Positions 24,799 through 33,998 of a DNA stretch of 64,000 nucleotides are shown here, piece after piece; the first letter of the stretch is position 1; every line of letters begins with the position of its first letter. The stretch lies in the NCBI GenBank assembly GCA_023265135.1, contig JAHFUM010000001.1, positions 437,632 to 501,631 on the forward strand, written 5' to 3'. The DNA is from Nitrosarchaeum sp. (lineage in GTDB: Archaea; Thermoproteota; Nitrososphaeria; Nitrososphaerales; Nitrosopumilaceae). A model generated the notes under the pieces. That model was not told the origin of the DNA, ran no database searches, and saw nothing but the letters and a program-made list of their open reading frames with translations. A program made the translations under genes and the position numbers.

Positions 24799-25293
24799 AT
24801 GAATGGACTATTAATAGGAAGATTTCAACCGTTTCATTTTGGCCATCTTAATGCTTTATGTTTTGCATTATCTAAAGTTGATAAATTATGGATAGGATTA
24901 GGTAGCTCCAACAAACCCTTACAAAAAAACAACCCTTTTTCAGCCGAGGAACGAAATGAAATGATCCTATCTTCAATCGATGAATCTATGAAACAAAGAA
25001 TTCAAATCTATTTTATTCCAGATTTACAAAACCACATAAAATGGATTCAACTTATTGATACGCTAGTCCCAAAATTTGATATTGTTTTCACTAATGATGA
25101 ATTAACTAGACATCTTTATTCAAAACGCGATGTGGAAGTTTTGTCAATACCGTTTGTTAAAAGAGATATTCTTTCTGGAACAAATATTCGAGATATGATA
25201 ATAAGCGATCAAAAATGGGAGGATCTCGTACCTGAAGGAACCAAAAATTTTTTGTATAAAACTAGTGCCAAGCAACGTTTGAAAAATCTCTAA
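24799..25293 (+). CDS. nadM: Archaeal nicotinamide-nucleotide adenylyltransferase
   Basis: A 164-residue nucleotidyl transferase that joins NMN and ATP to form NAD. The (H/T)xGH nucleotide motif is present in GRFQPFHFGHLNAL at the N-terminus and the ISGTxxR-like motif as LSGTNIRDMI at about residue 130. Length and layout match archaeal NadM. Start is ATG 24799. NAD supply might be relevant to the NAD-dependent SIR2 cargo elsewhere in the window, but that is coincidence at this distance. Confidence 0.92.
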   Translation: MNGLLIGRFQPFHFGHLNALCFALSKVDKLWIGLGSSNKPLQKNNPFSAEERNEMILSSIDESMKQRIQIYFIPDLQNHIKWIQLIDTLVPKFDIVFTNDELTRHLYSKRDVEVLSIPFVKRDILSGTNIRDMIISDQKWEDLVPEGTKNFLYKTSAKQRLKNL

Positions 25294-25334
25294 TTATAAA
25301 TAAACCCATTAGAAACTTACGTTGGCGATAAAAA

Positions 25335-26480
25335 TTGGAATATTTATCAATGCTTCCTGGTCCTACAAATGTACCTAATAGAGTAATGAGGGCAATGCTT
25401 GCTCCTATAATTAATCATAGAAGTGATGACTTCGTTGAATTATACACAGATGTAGTTGAAAAAACACAACAGGTTTTTCAAACACAAAATGATATAGTGG
25501 CACTATCTGCATCAGGAACTGGAGCAGTTGAAGCAAGTGTAGTAAATATTGTAAAAAAAGGTGATAAAATTATAATTCCTGTTAATGGAGAATTTAGTAG
25601 TAGACTTGCAGAACTAATTGAAGCTCAAGGAGCCCATGTAGTAAAGCTTCAAACTCCTCCCGGAGAAAATGCAACTTTTGATCAGGTAAAAGAAGCATTT
25701 GATAATAATAAAGATGTTAAAGCTTTCTACGTAGTTCACAATGAAACTTCTACAGGAACTATGGTAAATTATCTGGATAGGGTATCTAATTTAACCTCAC
25801 GTAATGATGCAATGTATATTGTAGATTCTGTTTCTTTACTTGGTGGTGTTCAACTTCCAGTTGATAAATGGAATATTGATGTATGTATGACAGGAGCACA
25901 AAAAGCAATTGCTGCTCCACCTGGAATTTCTCCAATATCTGTTAGTCCTAAAGCAAAAAAATACATGATTGCAAATCAACCCACAACAATGTACTTCAAT
26001 TTAGCAAGATATTTCAAATATTATGAAGAATCAAAGCACACTCCATTTACTCCAGCATTGCCTTTACTTTATGCATACCGAGAAGCATTAACCATTATGT
26101 TGGAAGAAGGACTTGAAAATGTATACAAACGCCACAAGGTTTGTTCCGATGCTCTATATTCTAGTTTAACTGCAATTGGTTTTACACCATTTGCAAAAAA
26201 AGAAGATCGTTCAATCTCAATTATTGCATTAAACTACTTAGATGGTTTACAAGATAAAACTTTCAGAGATACATTAGCTGAAAAATTCAAAGTATTAGTA
26301 GCAGGAGGATTTGGAAATCTTAAAGGTAAAGTATTCAGAGTTGGATGCATGGGCGAAGTTAACAAATATCATGTAATGAGAACAGTCTCTGCAATTTCAT
26401 CAACATTAGCTATGATGGGATATGATACAGATGCCCAAGCTGGTCTCAAAACAGCCGAAGAAAAACTCAAAGCTCTCTAA
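25335..26480 (+). CDS. Class V aminotransferase (serine-pyruvate / alanine-glyoxylate type)
   Basis: A 381-residue PLP aminotransferase. The opening LSMLPGPTNVPNRVMRAML is typical of serine-glyoxylate/alanine-glyoxylate aminotransferases. The PLP lysine lies in CMTGAQKAIAAPPGISPIS (about residue 195), the aspartate in MYIVDSVSLLGG. TTG at 25335 is the start. In archaea members work in glycine/serine metabolism or in phosphonoacetaldehyde chemistry; the substrate is not settled. An FKBP gene follows after about 40 bases. Confidence 0.9.
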   Translation: MEYLSMLPGPTNVPNRVMRAMLAPIINHRSDDFVELYTDVVEKTQQVFQTQNDIVALSASGTGAVEASVVNIVKKGDKIIIPVNGEFSSRLAELIEAQGAHVVKLQTPPGENATFDQVKEAFDNNKDVKAFYVVHNETSTGTMVNYLDRVSNLTSRNDAMYIVDSVSLLGGVQLPVDKWNIDVCMTGAQKAIAAPPGISPISVSPKAKKYMIANQPTTMYFNLARYFKYYEESKHTPFTPALPLLYAYREALTIMLEEGLENVYKRHKVCSDALYSSLTAIGFTPFAKKEDRSISIIALNYLDGLQDKTFRDTLAEKFKVLVAGGFGNLKGKVFRVGCMGEVNKYHVMRTVSAISSTLAMMGYDTDAQAGLKTAEEKLKAL

Positions 26481-26521
26481 TTCATGTTAACTTAATATAA
26501 GGAAATTCGAGACCGATCACA

Positions 26522-27271
26522 TTGACTTTCAATAAAGGCTCATTGATCCTAATAGATTATACTGCTAAAGTTAAAGACAGTGACGAAATTTTTGATACCA
26601 CTATTGAAGAAGATGCAAAAAAACATTCTATTCATGAACCAAATGTAAAATATCAACCAAAACTTGTTTCAATTGGAGAAGTGTCTTATCCAGTTCTTAA
26701 AGGATTAGATGAAGCACTAACTAAAACAACTGTTGGAGACAAACTTACAGTTGAGGTTACGCCAGACAAGGGATTTGGTGAAAGAGATTCTGCCAAAGTT
26801 AGAATGATTCCTATTAGAAAACTTGGTGAAGATGCAGAAAAAGTTTCTGTAGGAGATACAATTGAAGTTGATAATAAAAGAGGCATTATAAGATTTATTG
26901 GTTCAGGAAGAGTTCAAATTGACTACAACCACAGATATGCAGGCAAAACAATTCTTTACGACGTAAATGTAATAAAATCACTTGATTCTACAAATGATAA
27001 AGTCGATGGAATTCTTAAAAATAGACTACCGTTAGAAGATTCTAAGATTACATTTGAATTAAAGGACAAAGAAGTAAACATTACAATTCCTGAAGAAATA
27101 TTGCGAGCAGATGGGCTCCAAATAATGAAACATTTTATTCAATTAGATATTTTCAAGTTTGTTCCTTCTTTAGAAAAAGTTAACTTTATTGAAACACATC
27201 TAAACAAACAAACTCAAGCAAAGAAAACTGAAACCAAAGAAGAAAAAACACCTGAACCAAAAATAGTTTAA
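26522..27271 (+). CDS. FKBP-type peptidyl-prolyl isomerase, SlyD-like with extension
   Basis: A 249-residue archaeal long-type FKBP. FKBP core strands appear in IDYTAKVKDSDEIFDTT, LKGLDEALTKTTVGDKLTV and GFGERD, with an inserted-in-flap chaperone region (residues about 85-140, including INYNHRYAGKTILY-type segment IDYNHRYAGK) typical of SlyD. The C-terminal 90 residues form an additional domain seen in archaeal homologues, ending in a charged Lys/Glu tail. Cytoplasmic. It starts with TTG at 26522 and converges with egsA one base later. Confidence 0.88.
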   Translation: MTFNKGSLILIDYTAKVKDSDEIFDTTIEEDAKKHSIHEPNVKYQPKLVSIGEVSYPVLKGLDEALTKTTVGDKLTVEVTPDKGFGERDSAKVRMIPIRKLGEDAEKVSVGDTIEVDNKRGIIRFIGSGRVQIDYNHRYAGKTILYDVNVIKSLDSTNDKVDGILKNRLPLEDSKITFELKDKEVNITIPEEILRADGLQIMKHFIQLDIFKFVPSLEKVNFIETHLNKQTQAKKTETKEEKTPEPKIV

Positions 27272-27272
27272 A

Positions 27273-28337
27273 TCAAATTACATTTGTAGTCTTTGCAAGA
27301 TTCAACGCTTTTCTTTCTGTCATCTCAATTTCTTTTAAAATGGTGTACCTTTCAGGTCTTAGTTCCTGTGCAATCATAAGAGCAGTAATAACTTCATCTG
27401 ATTTTAAACCAACTTGTTTAGCTGAAGTAGGTGCACCAACATCTTTCAAAGTTTTTGCAATTTTTTTCCAATTCTGACCTTGTAACTTTGCCATCATAAT
27501 AGATCCAATACCGCATTTCTCTCCATGAAGTCCTTTTCCTGGTGCAATCTTATCTAAAGCATGAGAGAAAAGATGTTCTGCTCCTGAACATGGTCTACTA
27601 CTACCCGCAATACACGATGCAACTCCTGCACTAATCAACGCTTCAACAATTATCCTTGCATCAAGTCCATTTTTGGCATAATAACTTGAGTTTTCCATAA
27701 CTATTTTGGCACTCATCAACGCCAAATCTGCAGAATATCTACCATAATATTCACCAGTTTTTTCATGTCCCAATTGCCAATCTTTAACCGCTATGATATT
27801 TGCAATTAGATCTCCACAACCACTTGCTAGAAGTTTTGCAGGAGCTTTACGTATGATGTCAATATCTACAAACACTCCTAATGGTGCTGATGCAACAATT
27901 GAATGTGGTTTATCACTTACAATAGAAACAAATGGACTTGCCATTCCATCATGCGATGCAGCTGTTGGCATGCTCACAAATGGCTTGTTTAGATTATATG
28001 CGATCATTTTTGCAGTATCTACAGAACGACCTCCTCCAATGCCTGCAATCAGATCACATCTATCTCCTTTTACGTCTTTTTGAATCTGATTAATAGCTGT
28101 AATTGTATTATCACCAGATGTATGCCAAACAAACTTTATTTTATTAGATTTTAGTGAATCTTCTATTTTTTTCTTAATGATCTTCTTTACATTAGTTCCA
28201 CTGATTAATGAAATTCTTTTTGGTTTATTGAGCGAATTCACAAATCTTCCAAAATCACCTATGTTTTTCTCCCCTATCTCAATGAGCCTAGGTAATTCCA
28301 TCGTATGCGACTGCATGCGATCATGACTTTTTGTCAT
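27273..28337 (-). CDS. egsA: Glycerol-1-phosphate dehydrogenase (NAD(P)+)
   Basis: A 354-residue enzyme making sn-glycerol-1-phosphate from dihydroxyacetone phosphate, the backbone of archaeal membrane lipids. Signature blocks: IGGGRSVDTAKMIAYNL (NAD loop), PTAASHDGMASPFVSI and the zinc histidines in SGAEHLFSHALD and GLHGEKCGIG. The true start may be ATG 28316 or 28301 (MELPRLIEIGEKN), since the first 12 residues look unlike the family. Its 5' end faces psmB across about 75 bases. Confidence 0.95.
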   Translation of the reverse strand: MTKSHDRMQSHTMELPRLIEIGEKNIGDFGRFVNSLNKPKRISLISGTNVKKIIKKKIEDSLKSNKIKFVWHTSGDNTITAINQIQKDVKGDRCDLIAGIGGGRSVDTAKMIAYNLNKPFVSMPTAASHDGMASPFVSIVSDKPHSIVASAPLGVFVDIDIIRKAPAKLLASGCGDLIANIIAVKDWQLGHEKTGEYYGRYSADLALMSAKIVMENSSYYAKNGLDARIIVEALISAGVASCIAGSSRPCSGAEHLFSHALDKIAPGKGLHGEKCGIGSIMMAKLQGQNWKKIAKTLKDVGAPTSAKQVGLKSDEVITALMIAQELRPERYTILKEIEMTERKALNLAKTTNVI

Positions 28338-28389
28338 TATTTATCATTTCAATGGAACAAAAAGTTATTTAAAAGGGTGTCATGCATTT

Positions 28390-28407
28390 CCTATTATCTC
28401 TAATAGG
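28390..28407. promoter_or_regulatory. Inverted repeat just before psmB
   Basis: CCTATTA-TCTC-TAATAGG is a perfect 7-bp inverted repeat with a 4-base spacer, ending 7 bases before the TTG of psmB at 28414. It could be an operator overlapping the transcription start, or a small 5' hairpin. No partner protein is known. Confidence 0.35.
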
Positions 28408-28413
28408 TGTATT

Positions 28414-29046
28414 TTGTCAAATAATGTTGAAGAAAAAATTCTGCACGGGACTACCACTGTAGGTATCAAGGCTAAAGACGGTGTCGTATTATGTGCCGAT
28501 ATGAGGGCTAGCGCTGGATATTTTATTGCAAACAATAATACTATGAAAATTCAAAAAATAGATGAACATGCAGGCTTAACTTTAGCTGGTGGAGTAGCAG
28601 ATGCACAGAATATTGTAGATATACTTCGTTACCATTCAAATCTTCACAGAGTAGAAAAACAAGAACCAATATCCATTCATTCACTAGCTAGACTATGTTC
28701 TCTCATATTTCATCAAAATCGCGGTTATCCGTTTATGGCAGATATTCTAGTTGCTGGTTATGATGCAAATGGACCTGCACTGTTTAATATCGACATGTTT
28801 GGTTCAGTTGAAGAAAAATCTTATGTAACAACAGGTAGTGGCTCTCCTGTAGCATATGGTTTGTTAGAAGAAGAATACAGATCTGATCTAACAATAGAAG
28901 AAGTAAAAAAAATAGCTCTAAGAGCAGTTAAAGCTGCAATAGTTAGAAACATTGGTACTGGCGATGGAATTAACATCGCAGTTATGGATAAAGACGGATT
29001 CCGTCTGTTGACCGATGAACAAAAGAAAGCAGTCATCGAACTTTAG
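28414..29046 (+). CDS. psmB: Proteasome beta subunit
   Basis: A 210-residue proteasome beta subunit. The short propeptide MSNNVEEKILHG should be cleaved to expose the catalytic Thr at TTTVGIKAKDGVVLCADMR; the supporting Asp and Lys positions (ADMR region and the downstream MKIQKI lysine) are present, as is GSGSPVAYGLLEEEY. It forms the inner rings of the 20S proteasome. TTG at 28414 is the start. The fttA gene follows 7 bases after its stop, so they may be one operon. Confidence 0.95.
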   Translation: MSNNVEEKILHGTTTVGIKAKDGVVLCADMRASAGYFIANNNTMKIQKIDEHAGLTLAGGVADAQNIVDILRYHSNLHRVEKQEPISIHSLARLCSLIFHQNRGYPFMADILVAGYDANGPALFNIDMFGSVEEKSYVTTGSGSPVAYGLLEEEYRSDLTIEEVKKIALRAVKAAIVRNIGTGDGINIAVMDKDGFRLLTDEQKKAVIEL

Positions 29047-29053
29047 TGATTTA

Positions 29054-30991
29054 ATGCAAAAAAAACAGCAACAAAAAGAATTACCTCCTAGCCAAAATAT
29101 GATGGCCACTATACTGCAAAGTATACCTAAAGAAGCTAAGGTAACTAAAATAGAATATGAAGGACCAAGAATTGCTCTGTATACAAACGCACCACGCTAT
29201 TTGATGGAAAACAATGAAACAATTTCAAATCTTGTTAATATAATAAAAAAAAGAATTGTTGTAAGAACTGATGAATCTATAAGAAAATCAGAAGAAGATG
29301 CAAGAAAAATTTTAGCAGAATGTATTCCAAAAGAAGCAAATTTTCAGGGAGCATTCTTTGACACTGCAACAGGTGAAGTCTCAATTGAAGCTAAAAGACC
29401 TTGGTTATTACAAAGAGATGCAAAAGAATTCAATCATGCTGAAATAACTGAAAAAATAGGTTGGAAATTACGTATAAGAAAAGCGACTACAATACCGTCA
29501 CGAACTATTCAAACAATAAATGCAAATCTCAAACTTACAGCTACTGAACGAAGTAAACAATTCAAGCAAATTGGAGATGAGATATTTAGACCTCGATTAG
29601 CACAAAAATCTGAGGTATCTCTCATAACTCTTGGGGGATTTAGTCAAGTAGGAAGATCTTGTATGTTATTATCTACCCCTGAAAGTAAAATCCTCGTAGA
29701 CTGTGGCATTAACCCTGGTGCAAAACACCCAATGGATTCATTTCCTCGATTAGATTTTCTTGATATTACATTAGATGAACTTGATGCAATAGTAATTGGA
29801 CATGCACATTTAGATCATACTGGATTCTTGCCAGCTTTATGTAAATTTGGTTACAAAGGACCGATTTATTGTACTGAACCCACACTTCCAATGATGAATC
29901 TTATCCAATTAGATGCAATCAAAGTTGCTTCTGCACAGGGTAGAACACCAATGTATTCTGAAAGAGATGTAAAACAAATCATGAAACAGGCAATAACTCT
30001 ACCATATGGTACTGTTACAGATATTTCACCAGACATTAAACTGGTTCTCGCAAATGCAGGACATATTCTAGGCTCTGCTTTATGTCATTTCCATATTGGA
30101 AATGGTGATCACAATTTTGTTTATTCTGGAGATATTAAATTCGGAAAAAGTATTTTGTTTGAAGCAGCAAGTTGGAATTTTCCCAGAGTAGAAACTTTGT
30201 TAATTGAAAGCACATATGGTGCAAAAGAAGATATTCAACCAACTAGACAAGAAGTAGAATCTGCTTTCATTAACGCAGTAAACAACACTCTTGCCGATGG
30301 GGGAAAAGTCTTAATTCCTATTCCTGCTGTTGGTCGTGCTCAAGAAATTATGATGGTAATTGATCATTACATGAAATCTGGTGAAATGGTTGAAGCACCT
30401 GTTTTTACAGAAGGTATGATTTCAGAAGCTTCAGCAATTCATGAAGCATATCCTGAATATCTAGCCAGAGAATTAAAACAAAAAATCTTAGAAACTGATG
30501 ATAATCCATTTGATTCAGAATACTTTACAAATATTGAGCATAGTGATACCAGAGAGGAACCAATGAGAGATAACTCACCTTGTATTATCTTGGCAACATC
30601 TGGAATGTTAGAAGGTGGACCAGTTTTAGAATATTTCAAAAATATTGCACCTGATAAGAAGAATAAGGTATTGTTTGTTTCATATCAAGTTAACGGAACT
30701 ATGGGAAGAAGAGTTTTGGATGGTTCAAAACAAGTTACTATGTTAGGTAAAGAAGGAAAAGTTGAAGTTGTTACAATAAATTGTAGCGTTGAAAAACTTG
30801 ACGGATTCAGCGGACACAGTGATTATAACCAACTTATGTCTTTTGTTCAAAGACTAAGACCAAAACTTCGTAGAGTACTTGTTAATCATGGAGAAAGAAG
30901 AAAATCTGAAAACTTGGCAATGAATATCAGAAGAATGTTTAGAGTTCCTGCTCATTATCCTCAAGTTCAAGAAGCAATAAAACTATTTTAG
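29054..30991 (+). CDS. fttA: Beta-CASP ribonuclease / transcription termination factor aCPSF1
   Basis: A 645-residue archaeal CPSF-like metallo-beta-lactamase nuclease. Two KH-like domains occupy the first 180 residues, then the metal motif HAHLDHTG (HxHxDH), the GHILGSALCHFHIG block, SGDIKFG, and beta-CASP motifs including LIESTYGA and SGHSDYNQL. In archaea FttA/aCPSF1 cleaves nascent RNA and terminates transcription. ATG 29054 is preferred; an in-frame ATG at 29015 lies inside psmB. The last bases overlap convergent sepF by 9. Confidence 0.95.
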   Translation: MQKKQQQKELPPSQNMMATILQSIPKEAKVTKIEYEGPRIALYTNAPRYLMENNETISNLVNIIKKRIVVRTDESIRKSEEDARKILAECIPKEANFQGAFFDTATGEVSIEAKRPWLLQRDAKEFNHAEITEKIGWKLRIRKATTIPSRTIQTINANLKLTATERSKQFKQIGDEIFRPRLAQKSEVSLITLGGFSQVGRSCMLLSTPESKILVDCGINPGAKHPMDSFPRLDFLDITLDELDAIVIGHAHLDHTGFLPALCKFGYKGPIYCTEPTLPMMNLIQLDAIKVASAQGRTPMYSERDVKQIMKQAITLPYGTVTDISPDIKLVLANAGHILGSALCHFHIGNGDHNFVYSGDIKFGKSILFEAASWNFPRVETLLIESTYGAKEDIQPTRQEVESAFINAVNNTLADGGKVLIPIPAVGRAQEIMMVIDHYMKSGEMVEAPVFTEGMISEASAIHEAYPEYLARELKQKILETDDNPFDSEYFTNIEHSDTREEPMRDNSPCIILATSGMLEGGPVLEYFKNIAPDKKNKVLFVSYQVNGTMGRRVLDGSKQVTMLGKEGKVEVVTINCSVEKLDGFSGHSDYNQLMSFVQRLRPKLRRVLVNHGERRKSENLAMNIRRMFRVPAHYPQVQEAIKLF

Positions 30992-31261
30992 ATCATACTC
31001 TGGTTTCCAGATTTTGATACTAGACGGTGCTACAATGATTCTTTCTTCACCTAGTCTTGCAATATCTGCTCCTTCAGTTTTTGCAATAGAATACAATTCC
31101 TCAACTACTTTTCGAAGTTGTTCCACATCTTTTTGTGCCAATGGTGTGACTCTAAGAATCAAAATCATTTCTTTTTTGATGTCTTCTTTTATTGAATGAA
31201 CATCACTAATATCTCTGATAGTAATGGCTTTCAAATAAGTGGGATTTTCTTGTTTTTGCAT
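30983..31261 (-). CDS. sepF: SepF-like cell-division/membrane-associated protein
   Basis: A 92-residue archaeal SepF (DUF552) protein: TYLKAITIRDISDVHSIKED, LILRVTPLAQKDVEQLRKVV, then GADIARLGEERIIVAPSSIKIW, the last block nearly identical in kind to other archaeal SepF. In FtsZ-dividing archaea, SepF tethers FtsZ to the membrane; in bacteria it does likewise. Ammonia-oxidising archaea also possess the Cdv (ESCRT-like) machinery, so its job here is uncertain. The N-terminal amphipathic membrane helix is short or lacking. Confidence 0.85.
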   Translation of the reverse strand: MQKQENPTYLKAITIRDISDVHSIKEDIKKEMILILRVTPLAQKDVEQLRKVVEELYSIAKTEGADIARLGEERIIVAPSSIKIWKPEYDLK

Positions 31262-31334
31262 CCTTGATGAAAATGCGATCTACTCCTTCAAAAACTCTTC
31301 CTTAGTTTTAACTAATTTTAAAAAATTTCCATGC

Positions 31335-32348
31335 CTAAATTCTAAATTTAATGTAAGATTCTTCTTCAGCATGCAGTGTAATAATTTCTTCTTTTGTATT
31401 ATCTTTATTGATAATGACTGATGCCTGTTCTCCTTTTGGCGCATCTGAATATCTTAAGGTAATAGAAGATGCAAATTTCACATAGGAGTCTGCATTTTTT
31501 CCACGTAAAATTGAAACTGGTCCCATATGATCACGAGCCTGAAACAAAATATCTCCTGGTAATGCAATTGCTTTTATCATTTCATTTTCATCTTTATTTC
31601 TTCCAACAACAAATTTAGTTTGTTCATCAAATCTGAAATGTCTTCCAATCTTTAACAAATCAATATCGTTTATTGTAGGAGTTTCAGTGTGTGTAAACAA
31701 ATCTTTTGCACGTAATCCAAATGTTGGATCAGTTAAAAGACATCCACCACCTGCATTTGGTGGATTTTCAATTCCATATTTTTTTGCCATATCTAACTGT
31801 GCCCTTCTAGTTCTACCTTTAATCATTCCAAGATTTTCTCTTTTGATCAACCCATTTTTCTCAGGATCTGTCTCTGGAAGTAATGCAGCAGATAATGGTC
31901 TAACAATTTTTCCCACAAGACCTGATTCTTTTTCAATAATTCTTAGTGCAGGACCATGTTGACTCATTGGTCTTTGTCCCAACACTTCTCCTGAAATTAT
32001 AAATTCAGCTCCAATCTCATCCATATGTTTTTTTGCAGCATTAAACATCATAGCTCTACAATCTATACATGGATTAAATCCAGAACCAATTCCATGTTTT
32101 GGATGTTTTAGCATCTCAATGTATTCATCACCAAGATATACTGTTTTTAGATTTACATTAAGATCGTCAGCTCTCTCTCTAATCTCAAAACCACAACCTC
32201 TCCCACAATCAAAATCACAAAAAGGAGTTTTTATTGCAACAGCTGAAACTTCAAAGCCTTGTTCTTGCATCATTCGTACTGCCAGCTGACTATCTAGACC
32301 ACCAGATAACAGAGCAACTACTTTCTTTTTTTCTTCTGTCACAATCAT
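31335..32348 (-). CDS. PP-loop ATPase, tRNA thiouridylase-like (MnmA/ThiI-like)
   Basis: From ATG 32348 a 337-residue protein. The PP-loop ALLSGGLDSQLAVRMM binds ATP as in tRNA sulfur-insertion enzymes. Several cysteines are placed in possible catalytic or Fe-S positions: CDFDCGRGCGFEIRE, FNPCIDCRAMM and NAGGGCLLTDP. The C-terminal 100 residues look like an RNA-binding beta domain. It probably adds sulfur or makes a related modification to a tRNA uridine; the exact position is not decided. An upstream ATG at 32402 would add an unlikely hydrophobic leader. Confidence 0.82.
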   Translation of the reverse strand: MIVTEEKKKVVALLSGGLDSQLAVRMMQEQGFEVSAVAIKTPFCDFDCGRGCGFEIRERADDLNVNLKTVYLGDEYIEMLKHPKHGIGSGFNPCIDCRAMMFNAAKKHMDEIGAEFIISGEVLGQRPMSQHGPALRIIEKESGLVGKIVRPLSAALLPETDPEKNGLIKRENLGMIKGRTRRAQLDMAKKYGIENPPNAGGGCLLTDPTFGLRAKDLFTHTETPTINDIDLLKIGRHFRFDEQTKFVVGRNKDENEMIKAIALPGDILFQARDHMGPVSILRGKNADSYVKFASSITLRYSDAPKGEQASVIINKDNTKEEIITLHAEEESYIKFRI

Positions 32349-32416
32349 AAAAATCAAAATTCCAATATACAAACTTTGCATCATACATAAATTAAGAAAC
32401 AATATGATATTTTTTT

Positions 32417-33481
32417 GTGAAGGAACGAAGAAAAAATCTTCTTAAATTCGCTCAAAAGATTGACTGTGACACCCTAGTCACATTTGAGCCTGAAAATTTA
32501 TTCTACATGACTGGATTTTGGGGGGAAGCTATTGGAATATTGGAAAAAGGAGAAAAAACTACCATAATTGCTCCTGAACTTGAAGTTGGTCGTGTCAAAG
32601 CAGAAACAGAAAACTGTGATATAATTACAGCCGAACGAGGAATTGGTCTAGTTTCTTCTCTAATTAATAAAATCAAAAAAAAGAAAGTTTGTACTGATTG
32701 CCAAAATTATTCTACAATGACATTTCTCAAAAAATCTATTCCAACAATAAAATCATCTACTGAACCATTTTATAATTCCCGTATCATCAAAGATGAAAAA
32801 GAGATCAATATTCTAAAAAAAGCTTCAAAAATAATTGATGAAATGTATGATATTTGTTTTAAAAAAATGAAAATTAATCAGAAAGAATCTGAACTACAAA
32901 CAATTTTGATGTCATATGCAATGGGACAAAATATGTTCGATACTGGATACAAGTCTACTCTTAATCCTCTTATTATAGCTGGAGGATCAAATGGATCTTT
33001 ACCTCACGCACAAGTAACTGATAGAAAATTCAAAAAAGGAGATCTTGTAGTAGTTGATCTTACATTAAGATACAAAGGATATGTCTCAGATGCAACTAGA
33101 ACATTTGCAATTGGAAAAATATCTCCTCAAGAAAAACAAGTTTATGAAATTGTAAAAGAGTCACAACAAATTGGATTAAAATCTGTTAAACCAAATACAG
33201 ATTGTAAAGATGTAGATTTTGCATGTAGAAAATACATTGAAGATCAAAATTATGGAAAATACTTTATTCATTCCACTGGTCATGGTATAGGATTAGAAGT
33301 TCATGAATTACCTACTATTTCATACAGAAGTGATACTAAATTAAAAGAAAATATGGCAATTACAGTAGAACCTGGAATTTATATACCAAACAAATTTGGA
33401 GTTAGAATTGAAGATTCTTTAATAGTAAAAGATAAACCAATTATTTTACATAAATTTACAAAAGATCTAATTACCATCTAA
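32417..33481 (+). CDS. Xaa-Pro aminopeptidase-like M24 metallopeptidase
   Basis: A 354-residue pita-bread-fold peptidase. The five metal ligands are all visible: the two aspartates in VVDLTLRYKGYVSDATRTF, His in HSTGHGIGLEVHE, Glu in VEPGIYIP and Glu in RIEDSLIV. The N-terminal 120 residues form the creatinase-like domain. It probably removes N-terminal residues before proline in the cytoplasm. The start is GTG at 32417. It converges with the membrane protein at 33484, leaving 2 bases. Confidence 0.9.
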   Translation: MKERRKNLLKFAQKIDCDTLVTFEPENLFYMTGFWGEAIGILEKGEKTTIIAPELEVGRVKAETENCDIITAERGIGLVSSLINKIKKKKVCTDCQNYSTMTFLKKSIPTIKSSTEPFYNSRIIKDEKEINILKKASKIIDEMYDICFKKMKINQKESELQTILMSYAMGQNMFDTGYKSTLNPLIIAGGSNGSLPHAQVTDRKFKKGDLVVVDLTLRYKGYVSDATRTFAIGKISPQEKQVYEIVKESQQIGLKSVKPNTDCKDVDFACRKYIEDQNYGKYFIHSTGHGIGLEVHELPTISYRSDTKLKENMAITVEPGIYIPNKFGVRIEDSLIVKDKPIILHKFTKDLITI

Positions 33482-33483
33482 CT

Positions 33484-33978
33484 TTAGTCATAATAATTTA
33501 CAATATCAATCACATGTTTTGCACTTGAATTTTTAGCCTCAATTTCTTTCGTATCAGAGTTTACATTCCAAACAAATTCAATTTTTCCTTTATATGATTC
33601 AAATGTTAAAATTATTTTGTAAATATTTTTGGTTGATTCATCTGCATTAGAAACAACAAGATCTACTTTTGTTTTTTTATTATCATAAATTTTTTCATTA
33701 GGATATTCTGCAGCAATTTGATCCGTTATGGCATTCATTATAGTTAATCCTTTTTCGTTTGGACCGTTATATGACATTAAAATTTTAACAATTTGTTTTT
33801 GCTCATCCGTCAAATTATCTGGAAAGCTACCTTGTAGATCATTTTTTGTTAATTCTGGAAATACAAAAATAACAAATATTGCTATTATGCCTAGATAAAT
33901 TGGAGCTCTTTTCTTTAGAAATGCCTTGAAATCTGATTTTTTTGGCTTGTCTTCTTTCTTTTTACTATCTTTGTCCAT
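33484..33978 (-). CDS. Single-pass membrane protein (164 aa)
   Basis: A 164-residue protein with a lysine-rich cytoplasmic N-terminus (residues 1-27), one transmembrane helix (YLGIIAIFVIFVFPELT, about 28-45), and a soluble domain of about 120 residues outside. No family recognised. The soluble part has alternating strands and helices (DEQKQIVKILMSYNG, KTKVDLVVSNADES, YKIILTFESYKGKIEFVW). The methyltransferase gene upstream ends about 20 bases before its ATG, so both may be co-transcribed. Confidence 0.75.
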   Translation of the reverse strand: MDKDSKKKEDKPKKSDFKAFLKKRAPIYLGIIAIFVIFVFPELTKNDLQGSFPDNLTDEQKQIVKILMSYNGPNEKGLTIMNAITDQIAAEYPNEKIYDNKKTKVDLVVSNADESTKNIYKIILTFESYKGKIEFVWNVNSDTKEIEAKNSSAKHVIDIVNYYD

Positions 33979-33998
33979 TTTGTTACCTTATTACCAAT

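Noticed and set aside
29015-29053. Upstream ATG for the beta-CASP nuclease
   Set aside because: It lies inside psmB and adds residues not expected in the family; ATG 29054 follows the psmB stop.
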